Assembly (NCBI GenBank): GCA_024684395.1
Contig: JAIKWY010000181.1
Coordinates: forward strand, 1 to 49,547
Source of the DNA: Oscillospiraceae bacterium
GTDB lineage: Bacteria > Bacillota > Clostridia > Oscillospirales > Ruminococcaceae
DNA length: 49,547 nt
Direction of reading: 5' to 3'
Both the position numbers and the translations under genes were made by a program. Every line of letters begins with the position of its first letter. Position 1 is the first letter of the stretch. Below the pieces are notes generated by a model, which searched no databases, was not told the origin of the DNA, and saw only the letters and a program-made list of their open reading frames with translations. Shown here piece after piece: positions 25,912 through 33,573 of the stretch.

Positions 25912-27651
25912 TTATTCAGACTGCGGTGCAGCTGGAGAGGAACTTTCCGTGTCAGCAGCTGCATCGGCAGAGGCAGATGTGTTTTCGGTCTCTGATCCGC
26001 TGGTCTTTTCAGCATCTGCCGCTGCTTCGTTCTCCGGTGCAGGATCGGTTACAGCAGTATTTGTTTCGGTATTCACATCCTGACCGATGATCGGAACATC
26101 AAGCTGTTCGGCATTGGTTTCCTGCCGGATATGTTCAGCCGCAGCGACCTCTTCACGATTCGGCTGAGTAAGCACCGTTTCAGCCGGAGCAGGCTGCTCC
26201 GGAACAGCTGTGGGTTTTTCCGGAGCTGTAGCGGTTTTTTTCGGAGCCGTTTCGGTGCTTTCCGGATCTGCTGCAGGCTTTTCCGGAGCTGGTGCGGGTT
26301 TTTCCGGAGCTGGTGCGGGTTTTTCCGGAGCTGGTGCGGGCTTTTCCGGAGCTGGTGCGGGCTTTTCCGGAGCTGGTGCGGGTTTTTCCGGAGCTGGTGC
26401 GGGCTTTTCCGGCGCTGCTGTGGGTATTTCCGGAGCGGTCCCATGTGTGCCCGTCTCAGGTTGGAGTATGGTTTTCACTGCGTCAAGGAGCGATCCCAAC
26501 GGACCATGAGGCTTTTTATCGGACGGTGCAGGATCGGGTTTCGGCTCAGGCTTAGGTGCGGGTGCGCTGGTGGGTGCGCCTGTGGATGTGCCGGCGGGTG
26601 CGCTGGCGGTCGGAACGGTTGGATCCTTCGGCGGATACTTCTTGTTATATTCGACGGCTTCTTCCGGTGTAAGCGGATAGTACTGATCCAGATACGCGAT
26701 AAGCGTGGTACTCTTCAGGTCTACTTTATCCGGATCCTCAAGAATGCTCTGCTCCAGCTTGTGACGTCTGAAAACAGTGTCTACGGACTGCTTGTTCGGG
26801 TACAGCCGCTCGATCTGGTCTGCCCAGATCCTGACCCAGTTCGGCTTCTCATAGCGTTCGATCGGGTCTTCGTTGATGATGACAGCGGTGTTGACCAGAA
26901 TGCCCATTGTGATATCATCGGTGATCTTACAGATCGGACTTTGCAGGTAGACCAAGGAGCCCTTCATCACCTTTTTCAGCGTTTCAAACGCTTCGTCATA
27001 TGTCATATCATAGGCATCTACAAACATAAATGTATTTGCGAGCGGTACGTCGATCGTGCATTTTTCATTCCGCAGCAGCGGAGATACGATCTTGTCACGA
27101 ATGCCGTCTGTAAAGGCTGCTACTACGGCGATCTCATCTTCATAAACACCAAATGCCCATGTTGCGTTGCCGTTGCGCAGTGGAATGACGCTGCTGGCTT
27201 CCTCGCCCTCCTGGACGGTCGTGATCTCGGCATAATCACCATCGGCATTCAAGACAAAGATGCCGCCGTCGCCGCAGTGCCCGAAATACAGTTTGGAGGA
27301 GCCGTTGAAAATGACGATATCAAGGGTCGTATCATAATATGAAAGCTCATCGCCGTTCTCTTCTGCGATCCGCACGATCTCACGCATGGCACAGTTGAAC
27401 GAGGTGCGGAGCAGGGCGAGGATCGCTTTGTCATCGCCGTCTATCGGAAATGCCTTGACACAAAGATCGGACGCTACTTCTACAGCAGTTTTGGAGCCGA
27501 TGTCCGATTTTGGCGCGGATCCGACTCCATCGGCAATTGCCATGACAGTCCAGTCGCCTTTGATCTGTTTTACAACACTTGCATCCTGGCAGACCGTACC
27601 GGTCACCTTATGCGATCTTCCCTGAAGGGAATAACATGAACCTAAAACCAT
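25912..27651 (-). CDS. PP2C-family serine/threonine phosphatase with long Pro/Ala/Glu tail
   Basis: 579 residues. The catalytic domain (1 to about 260) keeps the metal-binding positions: QD (Asp23), ADGVGS (Asp41), GHCGDGGIF, FTDGI and ITDDI. A helical region follows (YPNKQSVDTVFRRHKLEQSIL, about 285-330). The remainder is disordered: a Pro/Ala-rich linker, six to seven copies of PEKPAPA (about 415-465), then an acidic Glu/Thr/Ala tail. No membrane helix is seen. The ATG follows AAAGGA by 8 bases. Its partner is the kinase gene 24 bases downstream. The tail may bind kinase or VWA partners (inference). Confidence 0.9.
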   Translation of the reverse strand: MVLGSCYSLQGRSHKVTGTVCQDASVVKQIKGDWTVMAIADGVGSAPKSDIGSKTAVEVASDLCVKAFPIDGDDKAILALLRTSFNCAMREIVRIAEENGDELSYYDTTLDIVIFNGSSKLYFGHCGDGGIFVLNADGDYAEITTVQEGEEASSVIPLRNGNATWAFGVYEDEIAVVAAFTDGIRDKIVSPLLRNEKCTIDVPLANTFMFVDAYDMTYDEAFETLKKVMKGSLVYLQSPICKITDDITMGILVNTAVIINEDPIERYEKPNWVRIWADQIERLYPNKQSVDTVFRRHKLEQSILEDPDKVDLKSTTLIAYLDQYYPLTPEEAVEYNKKYPPKDPTVPTASAPAGTSTGAPTSAPAPKPEPKPDPAPSDKKPHGPLGSLLDAVKTILQPETGTHGTAPEIPTAAPEKPAPAPEKPAPAPEKPAPAPEKPAPAPEKPAPAPEKPAPAPEKPAADPESTETAPKKTATAPEKPTAVPEQPAPAETVLTQPNREEVAAAEHIRQETNAEQLDVPIIGQDVNTETNTAVTDPAPENEAAADAEKTSGSETENTSASADAAADTESSSPAAPQSE

Positions 27652-27879
27652 ATGCTCATTCCTTTCTGTTACGGATTTTAGAAAAGCCGCAAAAACGCTG
27701 TCGTCTGAAGCAGTTTCTGCGGCTCATCTTTGTCAAACTTATGGGGACCTCTAAAACGTTAAGAAAGCAATAGATCCGTCGTGGAGTGCTTTGACGTTAG
27801 TAAAATGGCTGGTTATGGACTTTTGACGCCCGTGTACTGAACTGTGGAGAGATCAGTACAGACTTACGGGTACCATTGG
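27652..27879. other. Intergenic spacer without recognised gene
   Basis: Between VWA copy 1 and the PP2C gene. A minus-strand TTTGACA occurs near 27730 but has no -10 at the right distance. I see no open frame or strong hairpin apart from an imperfect GCCGCAAAAACG / TTTCTGCGGC pairing. Confidence 0.4.
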
Positions 27880-28632
27880 TTAGAAAAATCTGAAATCTAA
27901 ATTAGAACAAGGTATTGCTATGTATAATGGCAGAAGGAGCTTTTTGAATGCATCTTCAAGCTCATTTACACTGATGAGCTGCTTGTCCTTGCAAAGGGTA
28001 TCCATTTCCTCCATATAGAAATTGTGCATACCGCAGATGATAAGGTGCATTCTGGTATTGCCGTTCTCATCCTTATCCACATATCTTGCAAGAAGCTTCT
28101 TGCAGCCTTCTTTCATATCGTCGTCTCCCGCAGGCAGTCCGTCTGTCACCATGAGAATGACCGGCTTCAAGCAAGCAACGCCTTCATTCATCATTGCATT
28201 TCTTCTCTTGCGTGCAGCGTTAACGGCAACTGTCAGTGCGGAATATGCCGCAGCCTGACCGGTCGCTTCAAGCGAGCTGAAGTCGTCACTGATTGCAGTC
28301 AGCGGTGCAAAATCCTTCAGGATCCTGACCTTGGAATCATACGTGATCACGCAAAAATCGACCTTTTCCTTGTCTACATCTGAGATCTGATCTGTATTTA
28401 CACACTTCTGGGCAAAGCGCCTGAGCAGTTCGATCCTGGGTTCACCAGTCTTGCTGTCCTGGATCCCCATGGTAGCGGAGCAGTCAAGGACCAGGACAAT
28501 GATCACGTGTTCGCCCTGGCATATCCATTTCTTTCCTTCCTCTACGATCTCGATGTCTTCCTGCATGATCGGCAGGTCTTCTGCCATATCACTCACATCA
28601 CCGAACATGTCCTTGAATGATACCTTTGCCAA
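27880..28632 (-). CDS. TerY-like VWA protein, copy 1 (diverged C-terminus)
   Basis: 250 residues, cytoplasmic. The VWA domain has MIDAS sequence DCSAT (residues 50-54, Thr replacing the usual last Ser), the MVTDGLPAGD loop and the conserved helices shared with copy 2 at 28798. Over the first about 225 residues it is very similar to copy 2, but the end (FKKLLLPLYIAIPCSNLDFRFF) is unrelated and about 25 residues shorter. This looks like loss of the original end by frameshift or truncation. TerY-type VWA proteins are metal-binding scaffolds in phospho-signalling with PP2C and kinase partners. Confidence 0.85.
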   Translation of the reverse strand: MAKVSFKDMFGDVSDMAEDLPIMQEDIEIVEEGKKWICQGEHVIIVLVLDCSATMGIQDSKTGEPRIELLRRFAQKCVNTDQISDVDKEKVDFCVITYDSKVRILKDFAPLTAISDDFSSLEATGQAAAYSALTVAVNAARKRRNAMMNEGVACLKPVILMVTDGLPAGDDDMKEGCKKLLARYVDKDENGNTRMHLIICGMHNFYMEEMDTLCKDKQLISVNELEDAFKKLLLPLYIAIPCSNLDFRFF

Positions 28633-28708
28633 AATACATCCTCCAATGCTTTGTTACAATTCACATCATTACTGACTGCACTGTGATACGACTACGATAC
28701 TAAAATGC

Positions 28709-28737
28709 CTGTTTCCGGGGCAAAGCCCCAGAAACAG
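28709..28737 (-). terminator. Hairpin between the two VWA genes
   Basis: CTGTTTC-C-GGGGC / GCCCC-A-GAAACAG with an AAA loop, followed on the minus strand by GCATTTTAG. Probably a partial terminator after VWA copy 2. Confidence 0.6.
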
Positions 28738-28797
28738 CATGCTGATCCCTGAATGGATCGGTACGGATCAGAGATCCCTTGTGATATCAGAACTGCA

Positions 28798-29628
28798 TCA
28801 GCCAAGCTGGATGGCAGTACCCTGGCTGCTCGGCATAAGGAGTTTGCTGTTGGCGGCCTTGAACGCAAGGGTGATCTCAGAGTCGTGTACAGTCGAGCTG
28901 GATACGGCAGCGAGACTTGCGGTCATCATCTTGAATGCATCGTCAAGCGCACTTGCATCCTGCAGTCCGATGAGCTGCTTGTCCCTGCAGAGCGCATTCA
29001 TTTCCTTCATATCGCACTGATCCATACCGCAGATGATAAGACGCATTCTGACCTTGCCGTTCTCATCCTTATCCACATATCTTTCGAGGACCTTCTTGCA
29101 GCCTTCTCTCATATTGTTGTCACCCTCGGGCCTTCCGTCTGTTACCAGGAAGATGATCGGCTTGAAGCAGGCAACGCCTTCATTCAGCATTTCGTTTCTT
29201 CTCTTGCGGGCTGCGTTAACGGCTACTGTCAGTGCGGAATAGGTCGCAGTCAGACCGCTTGCTTCAAGCGAGCTGAAGTCATCGCTGATCGCAGTCATCG
29301 GTGCAAAATCCTTCAGGATCCTTACATCAGTATCATACGTGATCACGCAAAGCTCAACCTTTTCCTTGTCTACGTCTGCGATCAGATTCGTATTGACAAA
29401 TTGCTGAGCATAACGCTTGACCAATTCGATCCTGGGTTCACCAGTCTCGCTGTCCTTGATGCTCATGGAACCGGAGCAGTCAAGAACCAGAACGATGATC
29501 GGGTGCTCACCCTGGCTGTTCCACTTCTGCCCTTCCTCTACGATCTCGATGTCTTCCTGCATGATCGGCATGCTTTCTGCCACATCATTCACATCACCGA
29601 ACATGTCCTCAAATGTTACCGTTGCCAT
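28798..29628 (-). CDS. TerY-like VWA protein, copy 2 (intact)
   Basis: 276 residues. Intact MIDAS: DCSGS (50-54), the Thr/Ser loop near SGLTATYSAL, and LVTDGRPEGD. Conserved TerY features include the ARKRRNEMLNEG helix and LIICGMDQCDM. The C-terminus (ASALDDAFKMMTASLAAVSSST ... KLLMPSSQGTAIQLG) is family-like. The start ATG follows GGAGG. It is the first gene after a strong promoter (29764-29792) with a leader of about 130 bases. It is probably the functional metal-binding VWA partner of the PP2C/kinase pair downstream. Confidence 0.9.
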   Translation of the reverse strand: MATVTFEDMFGDVNDVAESMPIMQEDIEIVEEGQKWNSQGEHPIIVLVLDCSGSMSIKDSETGEPRIELVKRYAQQFVNTNLIADVDKEKVELCVITYDTDVRILKDFAPMTAISDDFSSLEASGLTATYSALTVAVNAARKRRNEMLNEGVACFKPIIFLVTDGRPEGDNNMREGCKKVLERYVDKDENGKVRMRLIICGMDQCDMKEMNALCRDKQLIGLQDASALDDAFKMMTASLAAVSSSTVHDSEITLAFKAANSKLLMPSSQGTAIQLG

Positions 29629-29763
29629 AATTGATCCTCCAATGCTATTATTTTTTTACACCACATCATTTCTGACGGTACCATGACACGGTCATGGCAA
29701 AGGTCAGGTGCGGTGCAGGGTAAAGAGCAGTTTCGTGTTTTAAATCGGCTCTTTACTTATCAC

Positions 29764-29792
29764 ATTATAACATATTTGTCACGTTGTGTCAA
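29764..29792 (-). promoter_or_regulatory. Promoter of the VWA-PP2C-kinase cluster
   Basis: Minus strand TTGACA (29792-29787), 17-base spacer, TATAAT (29769-29764). The leader contains a CCATGAC-ACG-GTCATGG palindrome (29682-29698). Confidence 0.92.
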
Positions 29793-29910
29793 TACTTATT
29801 TCGACATTTTTACATATAATTTTACAAGAAGTGGTACAGCGTGGGAATACAGGGCTTTCTGGATCCTTATAGGATGATCATCGAATGACAGCGGATCACA
29901 TCCGAAAATG

Positions 29911-29953
29911 AAAATGGCTTAGATACGAGAGCGGGTCGTATCTAAGCCATTTT
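29911..29953. terminator. Bidirectional terminator
   Basis: 18-bp stem AAAATGGCTTAGATACGA (29911-29928) / its complement (29936-29953) with a T run on the plus strand and A-rich complement on the other. It lies downstream of the response regulator gene. It shares the ATGGCTTAGAT stem with 23272-23312. Confidence 0.85.
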
Positions 29954-30039
29954 TGTAGCGGCTACTCGGATCCGGGGGCGGGCGAGTGCCTGCTGGGAGC
30001 TGTCGTTTTGTTGTCTGATGAGGCGATGTCAGCGTTGCC

Positions 30040-30747
30040 TTATTGTGCCAGTCCCTTGGTCAGGAACTCGGTATAGCGGGCGACGATGGTGTCCTTCTTG
30101 GCACGGGGGAGCTTGTAGGAGCTGCCGTCGGACAGGATCATATCGGAACCGCTGAGGCGCTCGATGTATGCCGGATTGACGAGCAGACCACGGCGCACTT
30201 CAATAAACTTGTTGCCGAACAGCTCTGCGGCATCCTTGAAATTGATATGTACCCGGGTGCTCTTCTTGCTCTGTTGGTGGATGACAGTGTAATGCAGGTC
30301 GCTTTCGAGCTTGATGACCTTTTCATGATAGAATACATGGATCTCCTTGCCGACATTCAGCACGACCGGCGGTGTCTCCGGCTTGTTGATCCGCATGTTG
30401 ACACGGGCAAATGCCTTGACGATCTCGGTCTCGGAGCAGGGCTTCACCAGATAATCCGCTGCCTGTACCTTGAAGGCATCAACTGCATGGTCAAGGCTTG
30501 TTGTCACAAAAATGATCTGGGTATCCGGGGAATACTTCTTGACAGCCTGTGCTGTGTCCATGCCGCTTTCGTTATTGAGATAGATATCCTGAAATACAAG
30601 TGCGTAGTATACACCGCTCTTGATGCTCTCGATCAGCTTTGTACCGGAATCGAACCAGACTGTTTCGAGGTCGTCGGTGATGTCCATCAGCGAGAAACGG
30701 ATCTTTTCCGCATCTGCCCGTGTGTCATCGCAAATTGCTACCAGCAT
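30040..30747 (-). CDS. LytTR-family response regulator
   Basis: 235 residues. Receiver domain 1-120 with acidic pocket ICDD, phospho-acceptor Asp in LVFQDIYL (about residue 54), TT switch and Lys in YLVKP. LytTR DNA-binding domain about 130-230 (HVFYHEKVIKLESDLHYTVIHQ ... RRGLLVNPAYIERL). This is the AgrA/VirR type. The ATG follows AAAGGAGG. The divergent GHKL histidine kinase at 31376 is the likely partner, as such pairs usually regulate bacteriocins, quorum peptides or envelope functions. The target here is unknown. Confidence 0.93.
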   Translation of the reverse strand: MLVAICDDTRADAEKIRFSLMDITDDLETVWFDSGTKLIESIKSGVYYALVFQDIYLNNESGMDTAQAVKKYSPDTQIIFVTTSLDHAVDAFKVQAADYLVKPCSETEIVKAFARVNMRINKPETPPVVLNVGKEIHVFYHEKVIKLESDLHYTVIHQQSKKSTRVHINFKDAAELFGNKFIEVRRGLLVNPAYIERLSGSDMILSDGSSYKLPRAKKDTIVARYTEFLTKGLAQ

Positions 30748-30784
30748 ATGATTACCTCCTTTTGTTCAGTGGCGTTTGCCGTTC

Positions 30785-30806
30785 TTATGCTTTTATTATA
30801 GCATAA
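30785..30806 (-). promoter_or_regulatory. Palindromic -10 region upstream of the response regulator
   Basis: TTATGCT (30785-30791) / AGCATAA (30800-30806) inverted repeat enclosing a minus-strand TATAAT (30800-30795). There is no good -35, which suggests an activator-dependent promoter. A related block, CATTATAGCATAAAATGAGAG, recurs near 30909. Confidence 0.55.
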
Positions 30807-31006
30807 AAATCAGAGAAAAACCAGAATGTGCATGAATTGTCTGCTTTTTTGCATGGGTTTTTGGGGGGAAGCGTGGGAGAATGTCGTGCGTTGTTTCTTT
30901 CTGTCTTCATTATAGCATAAAATGAGAGGAAATGCCATACTGTGCACCAAATGTTTTTGAATTTGCATGAAACGTACAGTGAGGGGGCGACGGGCAGGTT
31001 TGTCGA

Positions 31007-31083
31007 TAAAGCCGGGTCTCGTGCTATGCTGCCCCCCTCCGCCGCCGTTCGGCGGCACCTCCCCCAGAGGGGGAGGGAGATGG
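31007..31083. repeat. Dispersed GC-rich double-hairpin repeat (family A, copy 3)
   Basis: GTCGATAAAG, then CCCCCCTCCGCCGCCGTTCG, GGCGGCACC and CTCCCCCAGAGGGGGAG. Related to 38-95 (inverted) and 14783-14945. The rest of 30807-31257 also looks like decayed copies of this type (CACAGGGGGAGGGAG near 31183) and holds no gene. Confidence 0.7.
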
Positions 31084-31257
31084 AGGATGCTGCGCACCCT
31101 CAGACCCGCTTTTGTGAACCGTAGCGGCACCGCATTGCCTGAACGAGGCAGCGCTTGCAAGCCTGCCGGCGGTCTGCTATCCCACAGGGGGAGGGAGTAG
31201 AGGGGGCTGGCGCACCTTAAAACCGACTTGTAGAATGACAGGTTCTGCATCCACTAT

Positions 31258-31318
31258 TAGGAATTGGCATTCCTATGATCATTTTTTTCTTGACGGGAAA
31301 GGGGATCTGTGATACAAT
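31258..31318 (+). promoter_or_regulatory. Promoter of the sensor kinase with upstream inverted repeat
   Basis: TTGACG (31290-31295), 17-base spacer, TACAAT (31313-31318). A perfect inverted repeat TAGGAAT-TGGC-ATTCCTA (31258-31275) lies 14 bases before the -35, followed by ATGATCATTTTTTT. It is either an operator or a terminator of leftover upstream transcription. Confidence 0.8.
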
Positions 31319-31375
31319 AATATAGGAACAGCCGCCTTTGTGGATGGCTGGAATCGGCTGGCAAAGGAGGTCGCT

Positions 31376-32734
31376 ATGACTGACAATCCCCCTTATCATT
31401 TATGGGAATCTATGCTCTATGATGTGCTGCGGACGCTCCCGCATATGCTCCTGGTGCTGTATGCCTACAGAGGGCATTGGCGGTTCGGCAAAACATTCAC
31501 CATCGTCATGACGGCGCTCCTATGGATCGTCCAGATGATCCTCCCGCAGGTCGGCGATTATATGCCGGGTGCCAACATGACCGCCATCGACATCATCGAG
31601 ATCGTCATTTACCTTGTGTTTATCTTCGTCATGCTGAAAGAGCATGTCGGGAAGCTGGTGTTTACCGTTCTGGCGCTCAGCAATATGGGCAATATCATGC
31701 TGTATGGCGGAAAGTGTATCGAGGGGCTGCTGTTCCCGGAGCTGGCGCAGCTGCGGCTGCATTATACCTATGCGCTGTGCAGTCTGCCTGTGCTGTTCCT
31801 CGAACTGACGTTCGCTTACTTCCTGATCTTCCAGAACATCTGCTCGCACGATGATTTGCCGGATGATGCCTATAGGGTCAAGATCCAGGGCTATCTGTGG
31901 CGCTACCTCTGGCTCGTGCCGGCGGTGTTTTCGCTGATCTGGTTCCAGAGCCTTTACGGTTCCGATAAATCTACGCTGGAGGAACGGCTGAATCCGCTCA
32001 ATTCGCTGTATCTGTTTGCGGTGACGGCGGGGTCGATGCTGATCTACCGCATCATTGTACAATTGGCGGCGCTGTATGAAAAGAATTTCACCTTGCTGGC
32101 GGAGAACCATTCTCTTTCCATCCAGCGGCTGCAATATGACAGCCTGAACGAGCGGCTCGACAATATGCGCCGTACAAGGCATGATCTGCGGCATCATGCG
32201 GCGCTGCTCAAAGAGATCCGGGACAGCGGGGACATTACGGCGCTTGACGACCTGATCACGATGTATACCGAGCAGAACCGCCTGGATCAGCCGCTTGTCC
32301 GCTGTGAAAACGAGACGGTCAATGTGGTGCTGGCGCTGTATTCGGAGACGGCTTGCCAGAATGACATTGCATTTACGGTCAGGGCGGACATTCCGGAGGC
32401 GATCTTTGCCGACAAGAAGGACCTGGCGGTGCTGTTCGGCAATATCCTTGAAAATGCCGCCGATGCCTGCAAGGAGGTGGAGGGCAGCCGGTTCATCGAC
32501 CTTACGGCTGCCTATACCGAGATGCCGAGCGGGAAACATTGCCTGTCGATCATCGTGAAAAACAGCTGCGGGGCGGTCTCCCGTGACGAGAAAGGCGATT
32601 TCCATTCGACCAAGCATCCCGGAGACGGCATCGGCATCAGCTCTGTGAAACGGATCACGGAGAAGTATGCCGGTTCCTGCTCCTTCCTCCCGGAGGATGG
32701 GGTGTTTACGGTCTCTGTGATACTGTATGGATGA
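31376..32734 (+). CDS. GHKL sensor histidine kinase (AgrC/DcuS-like)
   Basis: 452 residues from the ATG at 31376 (AAAGGAGGT 6 bases upstream; a longer frame starts at 31340). Six hydrophobic segments fill about residues 10-225. Next come a coiled dimerisation helix with phospho-acceptor His in TRHDLRHH (about 273-280) and an ATPase domain with N-box NILENAADAC, then GDGIGISSVKRITEKYAG as the G-box. This is the HPK10 class that pairs with LytTR regulators, consistent with the divergent gene at 30040. The signal is probably a peptide or membrane stress (inference). Confidence 0.92.
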   Translation: MTDNPPYHLWESMLYDVLRTLPHMLLVLYAYRGHWRFGKTFTIVMTALLWIVQMILPQVGDYMPGANMTAIDIIEIVIYLVFIFVMLKEHVGKLVFTVLALSNMGNIMLYGGKCIEGLLFPELAQLRLHYTYALCSLPVLFLELTFAYFLIFQNICSHDDLPDDAYRVKIQGYLWRYLWLVPAVFSLIWFQSLYGSDKSTLEERLNPLNSLYLFAVTAGSMLIYRIIVQLAALYEKNFTLLAENHSLSIQRLQYDSLNERLDNMRRTRHDLRHHAALLKEIRDSGDITALDDLITMYTEQNRLDQPLVRCENETVNVVLALYSETACQNDIAFTVRADIPEAIFADKKDLAVLFGNILENAADACKEVEGSRFIDLTAAYTEMPSGKHCLSIIVKNSCGAVSRDEKGDFHSTKHPGDGIGISSVKRITEKYAGSCSFLPEDGVFTVSVILYG

Positions 32735-32744
32735 TCCATAAAAG

Positions 32745-32779
32745 ATGCCCTTGTGCCAGGATGGCATAAGGGCATTTTT
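32745..32779 (+). terminator. Terminator of the sensor kinase gene
   Basis: ATGCCCTTGTGCC (32745-32757) / GGCATAAGGGCAT (32763-32775) followed by TTTTT. Confidence 0.9.
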
Positions 32780-32815
32780 GCGCATATGGGAGGTTTTTTA
32801 TATTGAAATAGCATG

Positions 32816-32853
32816 AACGGCAGGACAGCCAGACACTGTCCTGCCGTTTTTTT
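32816..32853. terminator. Second terminator hairpin, next to CRISPR array 1
   Basis: AACGGCAGGACAG (32816-32828) / CTGTCCTGCCGTT (32836-32848) with a T run through 32853 on the plus strand. It lies 43 bases beyond the leader-distal end of array 1 and could insulate the array from kinase transcription. Confidence 0.8.
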
Positions 32854-32895
32854 GTTTCTGGAACGGATCGTTCCTCAGAGACCGCTTCGGGTCTT

Positions 32896-33267
32896 GCTTC
32901 GAGCGCCGTGGGGCGGGGGAGATGCATCTCCACTAAGGAGGAAAACAATAAGAACGAGAACGTTTCAATCGCCGCGAGGCGCGTGAGGTGCAACACCCAG
33001 AAACTGCTCAGACAGATATCAGAGGAGCAGCTGTTTCAATCGCCGTGGGGCGGGGGAGGTGCGACCGTAAGCACCTTTCGGTTGCAAAATACCGGGAGAT
33101 GATTCAATCGCCGTGGGGCGTGTGAGTTGCAACCGTAAAAAGATTGCGAAACTCATGTCGATGATGTTTCAATCGCCGTGAGGCGTGTGAGTTGCAACCT
33201 GTAAGTGTTGGATTAACTATTCTTTCAAAAGAAAGTTTCAATCGCCGTGAGGCGTGTGAGATGCATC
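32896..33267 (-). CRISPR. CRISPR array 1 (6 repeats, 5 spacers)
   Basis: 33-bp repeats at 32896-32928 (degenerate), 32962-32994, 33033-33065, 33101-33133, 33166-33198 and 33235-33267, with spacers of 33, 38, 35, 32 and 36 bp. On the plus strand repeats read GTTTCAATCGCC..GGCG..; in the transcribed (minus) sense they begin GTTGCAAC or GATGCATC, carry a CGCC/GGCG hairpin and end ATTGAAAC, the typical 8-nt crRNA handle. Quality is best next to the leader at 33268 and decays away from it. The spacers are all different; their targets cannot be read here. Confidence 0.96.
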
Positions 33268-33533
33268 AGCAAAATCGCATCAAATATGCAAATCGTATAA
33301 CGTCACTGCTGTGCATTGTGACAGCTGCCGCCGCTGCATCTGCTTTTAGTATAGCACAGCTTGCACAAAAAGTCAAGGGGTAATGCAGAATTTTTTGGAA
33401 ACGGACGGCGCAGACCTCCTGAAAGCATGACTATCATCGAAGAAAAAACAGGGGCAAAAATGCCGTTTTTCCCATGCCTGCGACGGTGCGAACCGGGCGG
33501 CGATGCTCTGTATATTGTTACATTTTTATGAAC
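33268..33533 (-). promoter_or_regulatory. CRISPR leader 1 with promoter
   Basis: 266 bases, near-identical to 40994-41258. Promoter on the minus strand: TTGACT (33376-33371), 17-base spacer, TATACT (33353-33348), so the array is transcribed leftward. The copies differ by about 10 single bases plus one short divergent stretch (about 33500-33516), then share GTTACATTTTTATGAAC. Confidence 0.92.
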
Positions 33534-33534
33534 A

Positions 33535-33562
33535 AGGAGGTCTGAGGGGCATCAGACCTCCT
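33535..33562 (-). terminator. Terminator-like hairpin at the end of the cas operon
   Basis: AGGAGGTCTGA (33535-33545) / TCAGACCTCCT (33552-33562), 11 bp perfect. It follows the last cas gene by 11 bases; the T tract on the minus strand is weak. Confidence 0.7.
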
Positions 33563-33573
33563 GTTCGATGCGG

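Noticed and set aside
26131-27342. 403-codon plus-strand frame opposite the PP2C gene
   Set aside because: Phe/Ser/Arg/Cys repeats are the complement of the PEKPAPA repeats; no independent support.
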